NCBI GenBank assembly: GCA_045629485.1
Contig: JAZQRF010000275.1
Coordinates: forward strand, 1 to 17,579
Length of the DNA stretch: 17,579 nt
Direction: 5' to 3'
From: Pseudopedobacter sp045629485
GTDB lineage: Bacteria; Bacteroidota; Bacteroidia; Sphingobacteriales; Sphingobacteriaceae
In this document: piece after piece, positions 1-8,371 of the stretch
How positions within the stretch are numbered: the first letter of the stretch is position 1
Layout: each line of letters starts with the position of its first letter
Notes under the pieces: generated by a model
Databases searched by the model: none
What the model saw: only the letters and a program-made list of their open reading frames with translations
What the model was told of the DNA's origin: nothing
Program-made: the position numbers and the translations under genes

Positions 1-2648
1 CATCTATTACCACAAAAGAACTTGCTCAAAGCCCGGTCGCTAATATTACCAATGCACTGGCAGGGAGGTTACCAGGTTTAATTACTGTACAACGTAGTGG
101 TGAACCAGGAAGAGACGTGTCAGATCTATATATTAGAGGTAGGGCTACCCTTAATAGTACGGCACCATTGGTCACTATAGATGGAGTACAAAAGGACTAT
201 AGCGCAATCACCACTTTAGATGTTAACGAGATTGAAAACATCACTATACTTAAAGATGCTTCGGCTACTGCTCTTTATGGTGTAAAAGGCGCCAATGGAG
301 TTATAATTGTAACCACTAAAAGAGGAACAATAGGCAAACCAGCAATCAGTTTTAGCACACAAACAGCGCTACAAACACCTACAAGATTACCTAAATTTTT
401 AGGGTCTTATGATTTTGCGACATTATCCAATGAAGCTTATTTAAATGATAATCTAAATGGAATTCAATTGCCTTATTCAAATGAAGCACTAGAAGCTTAC
501 CGCACAGGAAGTGATCCCTTAAAATATCCAGATGTTAACTGGTTAGACGAAGTATTAAGAAACTCCTCTTTTACACAGAGTAACTTTAATATTAGTGGCG
601 GAGCACAACAGATTAGGTATTTTGTGAATGTGGGCTATACAGGTCAGAACGGAATGTATAAAACCGAGAAAAATGACCAATATGATTCAGATTTTAAATA
701 TAAAAGATATAATTTTCGTTCGAACGTTGATATAGATTTTGATAAAGATTTTTCTATTGGTCTTAATTTATTCGGAGGTATAGAGAACAGAAACTATCCT
801 AATGTAAGTGCCGCTAATTTATTTGGTTACCTTACTCGTACCCCTCCAAATGCTTTTCCGATAAAATACCCTACTGGTTATTGGGGAATTCATCCTACCG
901 GTTATACGAATGCGATGGACAGGATAAACTCTACTGGCTTTAGTCAGGAGTTTAACTCAAGTTTATCAGGGATGATTACTGCTACCCGGAAGCTTAATTT
1001 TATTACTCAGGGATTCTCTGCAAAAATAAATTTCTCTTTTGATGGTTATTTTAATAACACTTTCCAAAGAACAAAGTCGGTACTTAAAGCAGTTTACAAT
1101 GGCATTGGAGATTATGATGATCCTAGTAATTACAGTTATAGAAGTACAGACCAGCCTTTAAGCTCCCCAGTATCAACGTACAGTCAAAATAGAGACACCT
1201 GGTTTGATGCTTCTTTAAATTATAATAGAGGTTTTGGTAAGCATGAATTTACAGGGTTACTATTAGCGAATAGACAACAGCAAGTACGTGGTGGCCAAAT
1301 TCCTTTTGTTTCCCAGGGTCTGGTTTCTCGCGTGGCTTACAACTATGATAATAAATACTTTGCTGAATTTAATGCAGGTTTTAATGGGACAGATAATTTT
1401 GCTCCTGAGAATCGTTATGGCTTTTTCCCGGCAGTATCTGCAGGTTGGGTAGTCACACATGGTAAATCTATAATAGATTTCTTAAAGGTAAGAGGTTCTT
1501 ATGGTTTAACCGGTAACGACCAGTTAACAACAGTTAATCGGAGATGGCTATTTATTTCTGAGTACCAGAACGGCTCTGGTTATAGTTTCGGAGACCAGCT
1601 CTCTGCAATAAATGGAATTCAGGAAGGTCCAATGGCTAATAATTTAGTTACCTGGGAAAAGGCAAAGCGCTCTAATATTGGCATGGAACTCCATCTTTTT
1701 AAAGGCGGTTTATTAAATATTACCACCGATATCTTTTATGAGAAAAGATCAGATATGCTGGTGCTGCCACAAACCATCCCTTTTATGAGCGGTATTGTAA
1801 ATGCTAATCTTCCGCCAGCAAATTTCGGTTTAACCGAAAATAAAGGTTTTGAGGTAGAAATTGGTCACCGCAGAAAAGTGGGTTCTATGAATTATTTCGT
1901 GAATGGAAATATGTCTTTCGCGAGAAACAAAATTTTGGAAATGGATGAGGAAGACCAATATTGGCCTAATTTATACCGTACAGGACATACCATCGGTCAG
2001 GAGTTTGGTTTAGTAGCAATTGGTTTCTTTAAAAATCAGGAAGATATTATTAATAGTAGGTCACAGGGATTCGGAAAAGTTATTCCTGGAGATTTGAAAT
2101 ATTATGATATTAATGGTGACGGCCTGATTGATGCGAACGACGTAACTGCTATTGGAGGTAGTCCAATACCAGAAATTATGTATGGTATTTCCGGAGGGTT
2201 AGGCTGGAAAAAAATTGATTTTAGTTTCCTGGTTCAAGGTGCTGGTAATTTCTCAGTAGTTAGGGAGTTAGAGTCTGCCTACGAATTCTATAACGGTGGT
2301 AAAGTTATGGAAGAACACCTTGGACGCTGGACCCCTGAAACGGCTGCAACAGCAAGCTACCCTGTATTACATAGCGGATTTAATGCTAACAACCATCAAA
2401 AGTCTACCTTTTATGTGAAAAATGCAGATTATATCAGATTAAAGAATGTAGAATTAGGCTATACTTTTGGCCAAGTCAAGCTCACTAAAACGAGAGGCTT
2501 TAATTCTTTAAGGGTATATGCTACAGGTATGAATTTGTTTACCTGGGATAGTGTTGGTGCTGGTTTTGATCCTGAAGCAGGTAGTGGCAGGTACATGACT
2601 TATCCACAGGTAAAAGTATTCAATTTAGGTTTTTCTGCTAAGTTTTAA
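1..2648 (+). CDS. SusC/RagA-like TonB-linked outer-membrane transporter (5' end missing)
   Basis: Outer-membrane beta-barrel that imports oligomers bound by its SusD partner, powered by TonB. The frame is open from the first bases of the window (codons start at base 3), and 881 residues are visible. The signal peptide, carboxypeptidase-like regulatory domain and TonB box lie upstream of the window. The visible part begins inside the plug domain: ALAGRLPG, then LYIRGRATLN, then VEIENITILKDASATALYG-like text ending GANGVIIVTTKRG, all typical of SusC plugs. The barrel follows and ends in an aromatic residue (SAKF), as outer-membrane barrels do. A DINGDGLID calcium-loop-like motif near base 2106 is common in this family. 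The GTG at 117 is an internal valine codon, not the start. The susD gene follows after 11 bases, so they are surely cotranscribed. The substrate cannot be read from the sequence. Confidence 0.95.
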   Translation, partial: SITTKELAQSPVANITNALAGRLPGLITVQRSGEPGRDVSDLYIRGRATLNSTAPLVTIDGVQKDYSAITTLDVNEIENITILKDASATALYGVKGANGVIIVTTKRGTIGKPAISFSTQTALQTPTRLPKFLGSYDFATLSNEAYLNDNLNGIQLPYSNEALEAYRTGSDPLKYPDVNWLDEVLRNSSFTQSNFNISGGAQQIRYFVNVGYTGQNGMYKTEKNDQYDSDFKYKRYNFRSNVDIDFDKDFSIGLNLFGGIENRNYPNVSAANLFGYLTRTPPNAFPIKYPTGYWGIHPTGYTNAMDRINSTGFSQEFNSSLSGMITATRKLNFITQGFSAKINFSFDGYFNNTFQRTKSVLKAVYNGIGDYDDPSNYSYRSTDQPLSSPVSTYSQNRDTWFDASLNYNRGFGKHEFTGLLLANRQQQVRGGQIPFVSQGLVSRVAYNYDNKYFAEFNAGFNGTDNFAPENRYGFFPAVSAGWVVTHGKSIIDFLKVRGSYGLTGNDQLTTVNRRWLFISEYQNGSGYSFGDQLSAINGIQEGPMANNLVTWEKAKRSNIGMELHLFKGGLLNITTDIFYEKRSDMLVLPQTIPFMSGIVNANLPPANFGLTENKGFEVEIGHRRKVGSMNYFVNGNMSFARNKILEMDEEDQYWPNLYRTGHTIGQEFGLVAIGFFKNQEDIINSRSQGFGKVIPGDLKYYDINGDGLIDANDVTAIGGSPIPEIMYGISGGLGWKKIDFSFLVQGAGNFSVVRELESAYEFYNGGKVMEEHLGRWTPETAATASYPVLHSGFNANNHQKSTFYVKNADYIRLKNVELGYTFGQVKLTKTRGFNSLRVYATGMNLFTWDSVGAGFDPEAGSGRYMTYPQVKVFNLGFSAKF

Positions 2649-2659
2649 AATTCGATATC

Positions 2660-4309
2660 ATGATTAGTACAACTAAAAAATATACTTTAATCCTTCTGGC
2701 TTTAATTTTTACTTTCTCTGGATGTTCAAACATAGATGATTATTTAGATAAAGCTGAAGCAGGGGGAATGACACCAGAACAGGTGTTTACAGATTATACG
2801 CTTTCTGAGAGATTTTTGGCAAATGTGTATTCATCTTTAACCTCTGAATATAGTGTTAAATACAGCGCCGCATCAGACGAGGCTGAATCTCCACATGGTA
2901 CAGCTGCAGAAAATGAAATTAATAACGGCGTATTTACTCCAGCCAGAAATCCATACAATATATGGACTCGTTTATACCAATCCATTAGAAAAGCCAATAT
3001 CTTTTTAGAGAATGCAGAAAAAATCCCTGCTCTTAATAACGATCAGGTTTTAGGTAAACCGAGAATGAAGGGAGAAGCTCATTTTCTTAGAGCGTTTTAT
3101 TATGCTGAATTGTTTAAGCGCTGGGGTGCAGTACCAATTATAGAAACTGTTTTTGATGTTAATGAGGATATGAATATTCCCCGAAATACAGTCGAGGAAA
3201 CAGTTGATTTTATCATCTCAGAATGTGACAAAGCTACATTGTTATTACCAGTAGAATATACTGCTAATCATTTAGGCAGGGCAACTAAAGGAGCTGCAAT
3301 GGCACTAAAAGCAAGAGTGCTATTATATGCGGCTAGTCCATTACATAATCCATCTGGGCAGGCAGGGAAATGGAAGGATGCTGCGGATGCTGCTTTAGAG
3401 GTTATGAATTTGAATCATTATGCTTTGCACAATGATTATAAACTCTTGTTTCATACCCGCATTTCTGATGAAATTATTTTTCAACATACTGTTAACTATG
3501 TAGATTTTTCTTTAGAAACATTTGTTCCTAGTCAGGGCGGACAGGTTGGTGTTGCGCCATTACAAAATATTGTAGATGAATATGAAATGGCAAATGGACA
3601 ATTGCCTGTGTTAGGCTATAATAGTGATGGTACTCCTATTGTAAATTTAACCTCAGGATTTAATCCCTTACAACCCTATACAGGTAGAGATCCTAGATTT
3701 TACATGTCTATTCTTTATAATAATTCAGATTGGAGGGGAGAGAAAATCTTTACTTATTCCGGAGCACCAAGTGACGGTATAAATGGAGGATTTAATAATA
3801 CTCCCACAGGTTATTATTTAGCCAAAACAGTTGATGAAAATTCTAGTCTAACGCCATCTAGAAGAAATGGAAGCCAATTCTGGATTTATATGCGTTATGC
3901 AGAAGTATTGCTGAATTATGCGGAGGCGATGAATGAATATTTGTCTACTCCAGATAAAAGTGTTTATGATGCCGTTAATGAAATAAGAAGCAGAACAGGC
4001 GTAAACATGCCTCCGCTTCCAACAGGATTGAAAAAGGAAGAAATGCGTATAAAAATAAGGCATGAACGTAGAATAGAACTGGCTTTTGAAGCACAAAGAT
4101 TCTGGGATGTAAAAAGATGGAGGATAGGAGAAAACGTGATGAAAGAAGCTTATGGTATGTTAGTAAGTAAAACGTCTGGTGGTACTTATGAATATAAAAG
4201 ATTTCTTGTTGAAAACAGGATCCATTCCCCGGCATTCGATTTATTCCCAATTATGCAAACGGAGTTAAATAGAAATAAGGCACTCGTACAAAACCCGGGT
4301 TATAATTAA
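2660..4309 (+). CDS. SusD/RagB-like surface nutrient-binding lipoprotein
   Basis: Surface lipoprotein that caps the SusC barrel and binds the substrate. The N-terminus has a lysine-containing n-region, a hydrophobic stretch and a lipobox FSGC with Cys22 as the lipidation site. The N-terminal half is TPR-like and alpha-helical (around residues 80-230, including GEAHFLRAFYYAELFKRWG). The C-terminal RagB/SusD region carries FWIYMRYAEVLLNYAEAMNE, AVNEIRSRTG and the hallmark RHERRIELAFEAQRFWDVKRW. At 549 residues it has the usual family length and looks intact. It starts 11 bases after susC and is followed after 16 bases by a phosphoesterase gene. The family assignment is firm; ligand specificity is unknown. 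Confidence 0.96.
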   Translation: MISTTKKYTLILLALIFTFSGCSNIDDYLDKAEAGGMTPEQVFTDYTLSERFLANVYSSLTSEYSVKYSAASDEAESPHGTAAENEINNGVFTPARNPYNIWTRLYQSIRKANIFLENAEKIPALNNDQVLGKPRMKGEAHFLRAFYYAELFKRWGAVPIIETVFDVNEDMNIPRNTVEETVDFIISECDKATLLLPVEYTANHLGRATKGAAMALKARVLLYAASPLHNPSGQAGKWKDAADAALEVMNLNHYALHNDYKLLFHTRISDEIIFQHTVNYVDFSLETFVPSQGGQVGVAPLQNIVDEYEMANGQLPVLGYNSDGTPIVNLTSGFNPLQPYTGRDPRFYMSILYNNSDWRGEKIFTYSGAPSDGINGGFNNTPTGYYLAKTVDENSSLTPSRRNGSQFWIYMRYAEVLLNYAEAMNEYLSTPDKSVYDAVNEIRSRTGVNMPPLPTGLKKEEMRIKIRHERRIELAFEAQRFWDVKRWRIGENVMKEAYGMLVSKTSGGTYEYKRFLVENRIHSPAFDLFPIMQTELNRNKALVQNPGYN

Positions 4310-4325
4310 GTTAAAAAAGATAAGT

Positions 4326-5132
4326 ATGAAAAGACGCGATTTTTGTAAAAGTGTTGGAATGGCTTTAGTATTACAAGCTTGTGGTAAGTCATCTATAGCT
4401 ACTTCAGAAGAAATAGAAAAGAAAACAATCTTTCGTTTTGCAGTAGCGTCAGACTGGCATTATGGCGAGGCTAATACAAATTATTTAGAGTCCTTTGATG
4501 CATTTAAACTAGCTTTTAAAGAGTTTAGTAAAGGCTCCCCTTCCGAATTTTTGATGATGAATGGAGATATTATTCACAATACCCCTTCTTTCTTAACTCC
4601 GGCGGCTAATCTGTTAAAAACAGCACACCAAAATATATACGTTACGCAAGGTAATCACGATAGGGTGACCGAAAGTGTTTGGGAAGAGGCATGGGGCATC
4701 AAGTTTAACCATGATTTTACAGTAGGTAATCAAGCAGTACTTTTAGGGACTACAGTTCTTCCCAACGGAACCTATACCTGCCCCAATTTAAATTGGTTTG
4801 AGCAAAAACTAGAACAGTATAAGAACGCACAAAATATATTTATCTTTTTACACATTACGCCGGTTAAATGGACCTCAGGTGCAGTAGATTGTCTGGATTT
4901 TCAAAAAATGTTGGAAAAGTATCCAAATGTGAGAGCAGTGTTTAATGGTCACGACCATGAACAAGATCATATAAAAATGTTAGGAAAAATACCATTTATG
5001 TTTGATGGACATATTTGCGGTAGTTGGGGAACAGCTTATAAAGGCTTTAGGATTGTGGAGTTAAAAGAAGATAATTCCATGGTCACCTTTATGATGAATC
5101 CATATAATCGGATCAATAGAACAACATTTTAG
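4326..5132 (+). CDS. Calcineurin-like metallophosphoesterase, Tat-type lipoprotein
   Basis: Predicted binuclear-metal phosphatase or phosphodiesterase of the calcineurin-like fold, 268 residues. The metal-ligand motifs appear in order: DWH (Asp43, His45), GDIIHN (Asp81), GNHD (Asn110-His111), LHITP (His176) and GHDHE (His209, His211). The N-terminus MKRRDFCKSVG resembles a twin-arginine signal (RRxFxK) and is followed by a short hydrophobic run and a lipobox LQAC with Cys19. Export through Tat as a folded, metal-loaded lipoprotein is therefore likely. It lies 16 bases after susD and 33 bases before the DUF5689 gene, so it belongs to the uptake operon. The substrate is unknown. A phosphomonoester or phosphodiester on the imported glycan is one possibility, and scavenging of another phosphoester is another. 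The fold call is confident, the role is inference. Confidence 0.9.
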   Translation: MKRRDFCKSVGMALVLQACGKSSIATSEEIEKKTIFRFAVASDWHYGEANTNYLESFDAFKLAFKEFSKGSPSEFLMMNGDIIHNTPSFLTPAANLLKTAHQNIYVTQGNHDRVTESVWEEAWGIKFNHDFTVGNQAVLLGTTVLPNGTYTCPNLNWFEQKLEQYKNAQNIFIFLHITPVKWTSGAVDCLDFQKMLEKYPNVRAVFNGHDHEQDHIKMLGKIPFMFDGHICGSWGTAYKGFRIVELKEDNSMVTFMMNPYNRINRTTF

Positions 5133-5165
5133 TAATTGAATATTTATTAAATAGCTTTTGAGCTC

Positions 5166-6395
5166 ATGAAAAATAAAATTAATAATAGCTGTTTGTCAAT
5201 CTTGTTGTTGATCATGACAGTTTTTATGGCCTGCAAGAAAAATAATTTCCTGCAGCAAGTACAAAATCCTAAGCCTTTCGAAAAACTAATAAGTTTGGAT
5301 GATCTAAAGTCTTTATGGACAGGCGATAATAAATTAATAAGCAATGGTTTGTTTATCGAAGCTGTTGTAGTAGGCGACCCAGCCTATACTATCGATGGTA
5401 ACATTTATTTACAGGATAAATTAGGGTCTGCCATAATGATAAAGTATACAGGTGAAAAATCTTTTCCAGTGGGTACTAAAGTAAAAGTAATGCTGTCTAA
5501 TAAAGAACTTTCTAATACAGGGGGGGCATTTTTTCTCAATGCCATTGATGCCGTGGATAGCCTAAGTACGGGGCTGACTGCGATCTATCCTTTTGAAGGG
5601 AGTATAGAGGAGATATTAGAACAGCAGCATAAGTTACATGCAAGTTATATTGCTTTAAGAGACGTGGTCATAGAGAAAATTGATGAAAATCCTAATGCAG
5701 ATATATTTCTTGTAACTGATGAGGATAATCATGTAATAAAGCTTTATGTACATAAGGGGTTAGATTTAACCATTCCTGAAGAAGCCAATTATATATCCGG
5801 ATTTTTATCTGTAATTAACGGAGAAGCTTTTTTAAATATTCGTACACAAAGCGATATCGATGCCGTAAAAGCTCCGGAATACTTGATTTTTAAAGAGGAT
5901 TTTGAACTGGGTAAATATAACCAGGTGGAGAATTTTGAGGAAGAACTGGGTACAGGTTCATGGCATTTCAATCAAGGTTTTGCAGCTCAATCGGTTAACG
6001 ATTATAAAAATGGACTGCGTTCTGCCCGTATTTCTGGAAAGGCCACCGACCCAAATCAGGGATATGTTAGCCCTAACTATGATTTGAAAGGCCTGCAATC
6101 ATTTTCTTTTTATTTTTCAGGTGCGAATTTTGGAGAAGGAGCAGGTAACGAAATTCCTTTACGTACAGTGGAAGCATATATATCTAAAGATAAAGGAGCT
6201 ACCTGGGTGAAATTAGCTGAAGCCAGTGCTGCAAAAAATACATTTACAACGGTTACTGTGCCAGTAAATGCTGGTGCTAGAGAATTGGTACGTGTTAAAA
6301 TTCAAAATTCTTCTCCGGTTTCCACGGCAACAAGTAATAGATTAAGAATTAATATAGATGATATTACATTCACGGCTATCAGCATTGTTAAATAA
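5166..6395 (+). CDS. DUF5689-type lipoprotein with C-terminal beta-sandwich domain
   Basis: Lipoprotein of 409 residues with lipobox FMAC (Cys23) followed by lysines. Residues about 41-235 resemble DUF5689, a domain of unknown function found beside Bacteroidota SusC/SusD pairs. Two beta-rich OB-fold-like units seem to lie in it: NGLFIEAVVVGDP through GNIYLQDKLGSAIMIKY, and LRDVVIEK through SGFLSVINGEAFLNIR. From about residue 243 (IFKEDFELG) to the end there is a jelly-roll-like beta sandwich, with GTGSWHFNQGF, SFYFSGANFG, VEAYISKDKGATWVKL and INIDDITFT, resembling choice-of-anchor or carbohydrate-binding-like modules. No catalytic motif is visible. It likely sits on the cell surface and helps bind the substrate of the neighbouring transporter (inference). 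The reading frame looks intact. Confidence 0.82.
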   Translation: MKNKINNSCLSILLLIMTVFMACKKNNFLQQVQNPKPFEKLISLDDLKSLWTGDNKLISNGLFIEAVVVGDPAYTIDGNIYLQDKLGSAIMIKYTGEKSFPVGTKVKVMLSNKELSNTGGAFFLNAIDAVDSLSTGLTAIYPFEGSIEEILEQQHKLHASYIALRDVVIEKIDENPNADIFLVTDEDNHVIKLYVHKGLDLTIPEEANYISGFLSVINGEAFLNIRTQSDIDAVKAPEYLIFKEDFELGKYNQVENFEEELGTGSWHFNQGFAAQSVNDYKNGLRSARISGKATDPNQGYVSPNYDLKGLQSFSFYFSGANFGEGAGNEIPLRTVEAYISKDKGATWVKLAEASAAKNTFTTVTVPVNAGARELVRVKIQNSSPVSTATSNRLRINIDDITFTAISIVK

Positions 6396-6413
6396 GAAAA
6401 ATTAGGTTACTTA

Positions 6414-6446
6414 AAAGGGGAGCTCCTTAATGAGGAGATCCCCTTT
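6414..6446 (+). terminator. Strong hairpin between DUF5689 and GH20 genes
   Basis: Bases 6414-6427 and 6433-6446 can pair as a 14-bp GC-rich stem with one G-A mismatch (6422/6438) and a five-base loop. The arms are AAAGGGGAGCTCCT and AGGAGATCCCCTTT. Only TTT closes the stem and then ATAAATTAAA follows, so there is no long U tract. It may be a partial terminator or an RNA-processing or stability element separating expression of the GH20 gene from the four genes upstream. Confidence 0.55.
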
Positions 6447-6460
6447 ATAAATTAAAAATT

Positions 6461-8296
6461 ATGATGAAGAATGTTTTATTTGTGCTTTTATTATTTGCAG
6501 TGTTAGGATTGAAAGCTCAGGATAATGAATCTATAATTATACCCGCACCTGTAAAATTTATAAAAAATGTTGGGAAGTTAGATGTTCAAAAGCTAGGTGT
6601 AAACTATTACGGGTTTAAATCTACCCCCCAGAATCTATTGAATTTTACTAAAGGAATTATTGCTAAAGAAAAAGGTTCAGTAATTGTAAAAGAAGCAGAT
6701 AGCTACCAAAATGCTCTTTTATTAAAATTAGAGACACAGGCGCAAATGCATGAGGAAGGATATTTTTTGAATGTAAATACCCAAGGGATAGAGATTAAGG
6801 CAAAAACAGAAAGAGGGTTATTTTATGGTTTACAATCTTTAATACAACTATTACTTAATGATAGTAAAGAAATTGCTTGTGTTACTGTAGAAGATTATCC
6901 AAGATATAAATATCGTGGATTACATCTTGATGTTGGTCGTCATGTATTTCCTGTTTCATTTATCAAAGAATATATAGATTTGCTAGCTCATTATAAGCTT
7001 AATTCATTTCATTGGCATCTAACAGAAGATCAGGGCTGGAGAATTGAAATAATTAAATATCCGAAACTTACAAGTATTGGGGGGTACAGAGAGCAATCTA
7101 TAATCGGACGTTTGAAAACTCCTCCTCAAATCTTTGATGGCAATAAATACGGTGGATTTTACACGCAGGAAGAGGTGAAAGAAGTAGTGGCCTATGCGGC
7201 ATCTAAATATGTTACTGTAATACCTGAAATAGAAATGCCCGGCCACTCACTCGCAGCATTGTCTGCCTATCCTGAATTGGCTTGCGGAAAAAATCCTGGT
7301 CCGTTTAAAGCATCAGATAAATGGGGGATTTTCGAAGACGTATATTGTGGAGGTAAAGAAGAAACCTACCAGTTTTTAGAAAATGTGTTGATAGAGGTAT
7401 TGGCACTTTTTCCATCAGAATATATACATATAGGTGGAGATGAAAGCCCTAAAGCGAAATGGAAAAGTTGCGAATATTGTCAGAAGAAAATTAAGAAAGA
7501 AAAGCTTAAGGACGAGCATGAATTGCAATCCTATTTTATTCAGAGAATGGAGAAATTCCTAAATAAAAGAGGTAGAAAAATTATAGGATGGGATGAGATT
7601 TTGGAAGGAGGTTTAGCTCCAAATGCAACTGTAATGAGTTGGAGAGGAACCGAAGGGGGAATAGCTGCGGCCAAACAAAACCATGATGTAATTATGACTC
7701 CGAGTACCCATCTTTATTTAGATTACAGAGAAAGTAAATCTACAGAAGAGCCTATTGCTATAGGTGGATATGTATCTTTAGAAAAAGTGTATAACTATAA
7801 TCCGACACCGGAAGAGTTATCCGTAGAGCAGCAGAAGCATATTTTAGGTGTGCAGGCGAATTTGTGGACAGAATATATCCCTACGCAGCAAAAAGTATGG
7901 TATAAGTTAATTCCACGTGTTTTTGCTTTATCAGAAATAGCATGGACGAGTTTAGAAAATAAAAATTGGGTGGATTTTACTCAAAACCGACTCCCGGTGC
8001 ATTTGGCTAAAGTAGATGATTCTGATAAGGCCTTTCATGTACCAAGTGCAGTCGGAGTGATGGACACTACCATTCATGTTGAGAAAGAATACCTCTTAAA
8101 TTTGAAAAATCCTGTAAAAGGAGCGAAGATGTATTATACAATAAATAGCTATGTTCCATATGATTTCGATTTTCTTTACGAAAAACCTGTAACCATTAAA
8201 GTACCGAAAGGAGAGCAAAGAATTGTGAGAGTGGTAGTTGTTACACCTTCTGGAAGAAGAAGTGTAGTAACAAAAACCGTTTTAAAAGGACAATAA
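6461..8296 (+). CDS. Secreted GH20 beta-N-acetylhexosaminidase
   Basis: Removes terminal beta-linked GlcNAc or GalNAc from glycan chains by substrate-assisted catalysis. The 611-residue protein starts with a classical signal peptide ending near LKAQ (about residue 20). It then has the small GH20 N-terminal domain, followed by the TIM barrel from about residue 152 (RGLHLDVGRHVFP, FHWHLTEDQGWR). The catalytic Asp327-Glu328 pair is in HIGGDE, and the sugar-pocket tryptophans are seen in GWDEILEGG, MSWRG and LWTEY (Trp469). A C-terminal beta domain (from about 545, MYYTINS) resembles the Fn3-like module of hexosaminidases. ATG codons at 6461 and 6464 are both possible starts. It is in the same orientation as the SusCD operon but lies 65 bases downstream, behind a hairpin. 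It probably trims the glycan handled by that locus; whether it is periplasmic or surface-located cannot be told. Confidence 0.95.
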   Translation: MMKNVLFVLLLFAVLGLKAQDNESIIIPAPVKFIKNVGKLDVQKLGVNYYGFKSTPQNLLNFTKGIIAKEKGSVIVKEADSYQNALLLKLETQAQMHEEGYFLNVNTQGIEIKAKTERGLFYGLQSLIQLLLNDSKEIACVTVEDYPRYKYRGLHLDVGRHVFPVSFIKEYIDLLAHYKLNSFHWHLTEDQGWRIEIIKYPKLTSIGGYREQSIIGRLKTPPQIFDGNKYGGFYTQEEVKEVVAYAASKYVTVIPEIEMPGHSLAALSAYPELACGKNPGPFKASDKWGIFEDVYCGGKEETYQFLENVLIEVLALFPSEYIHIGGDESPKAKWKSCEYCQKKIKKEKLKDEHELQSYFIQRMEKFLNKRGRKIIGWDEILEGGLAPNATVMSWRGTEGGIAAAKQNHDVIMTPSTHLYLDYRESKSTEEPIAIGGYVSLEKVYNYNPTPEELSVEQQKHILGVQANLWTEYIPTQQKVWYKLIPRVFALSEIAWTSLENKNWVDFTQNRLPVHLAKVDDSDKAFHVPSAVGVMDTTIHVEKEYLLNLKNPVKGAKMYYTINSYVPYDFDFLYEKPVTIKVPKGEQRIVRVVVVTPSGRRSVVTKTVLKGQ

Positions 8297-8320
8297 GTTA
8301 GTTTTACTTAAGATAGCAAT

Positions 8321-8353
8321 AAAAAAAGACGCTTTCCTGAAGCGTGTTTTTTT
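8321..8353. terminator. Bidirectional intrinsic terminator between GH20 gene and recA
   Basis: The inverted repeat ACGCTT (8329-8334) / AAGCGT (8340-8345) has loop TCCTG and is flanked by A7 (8321-8327) on the left and T7 (8347-8353) on the right. It therefore works as a stem plus U tract on both strands. It lies between the convergent ends of the GH20 gene (8296) and recA (8372) and should terminate both. Confidence 0.9.
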
Positions 8354-8371
8354 ATTATGTAATTAAGCTAA

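Noticed and set aside
117..119. GTG as start codon of the first SusC gene
   Set aside because: The frame is open upstream to the window edge and encodes conserved plug sequence (ALAGRLPGL), so the gene is cut by the window rather than starting here.
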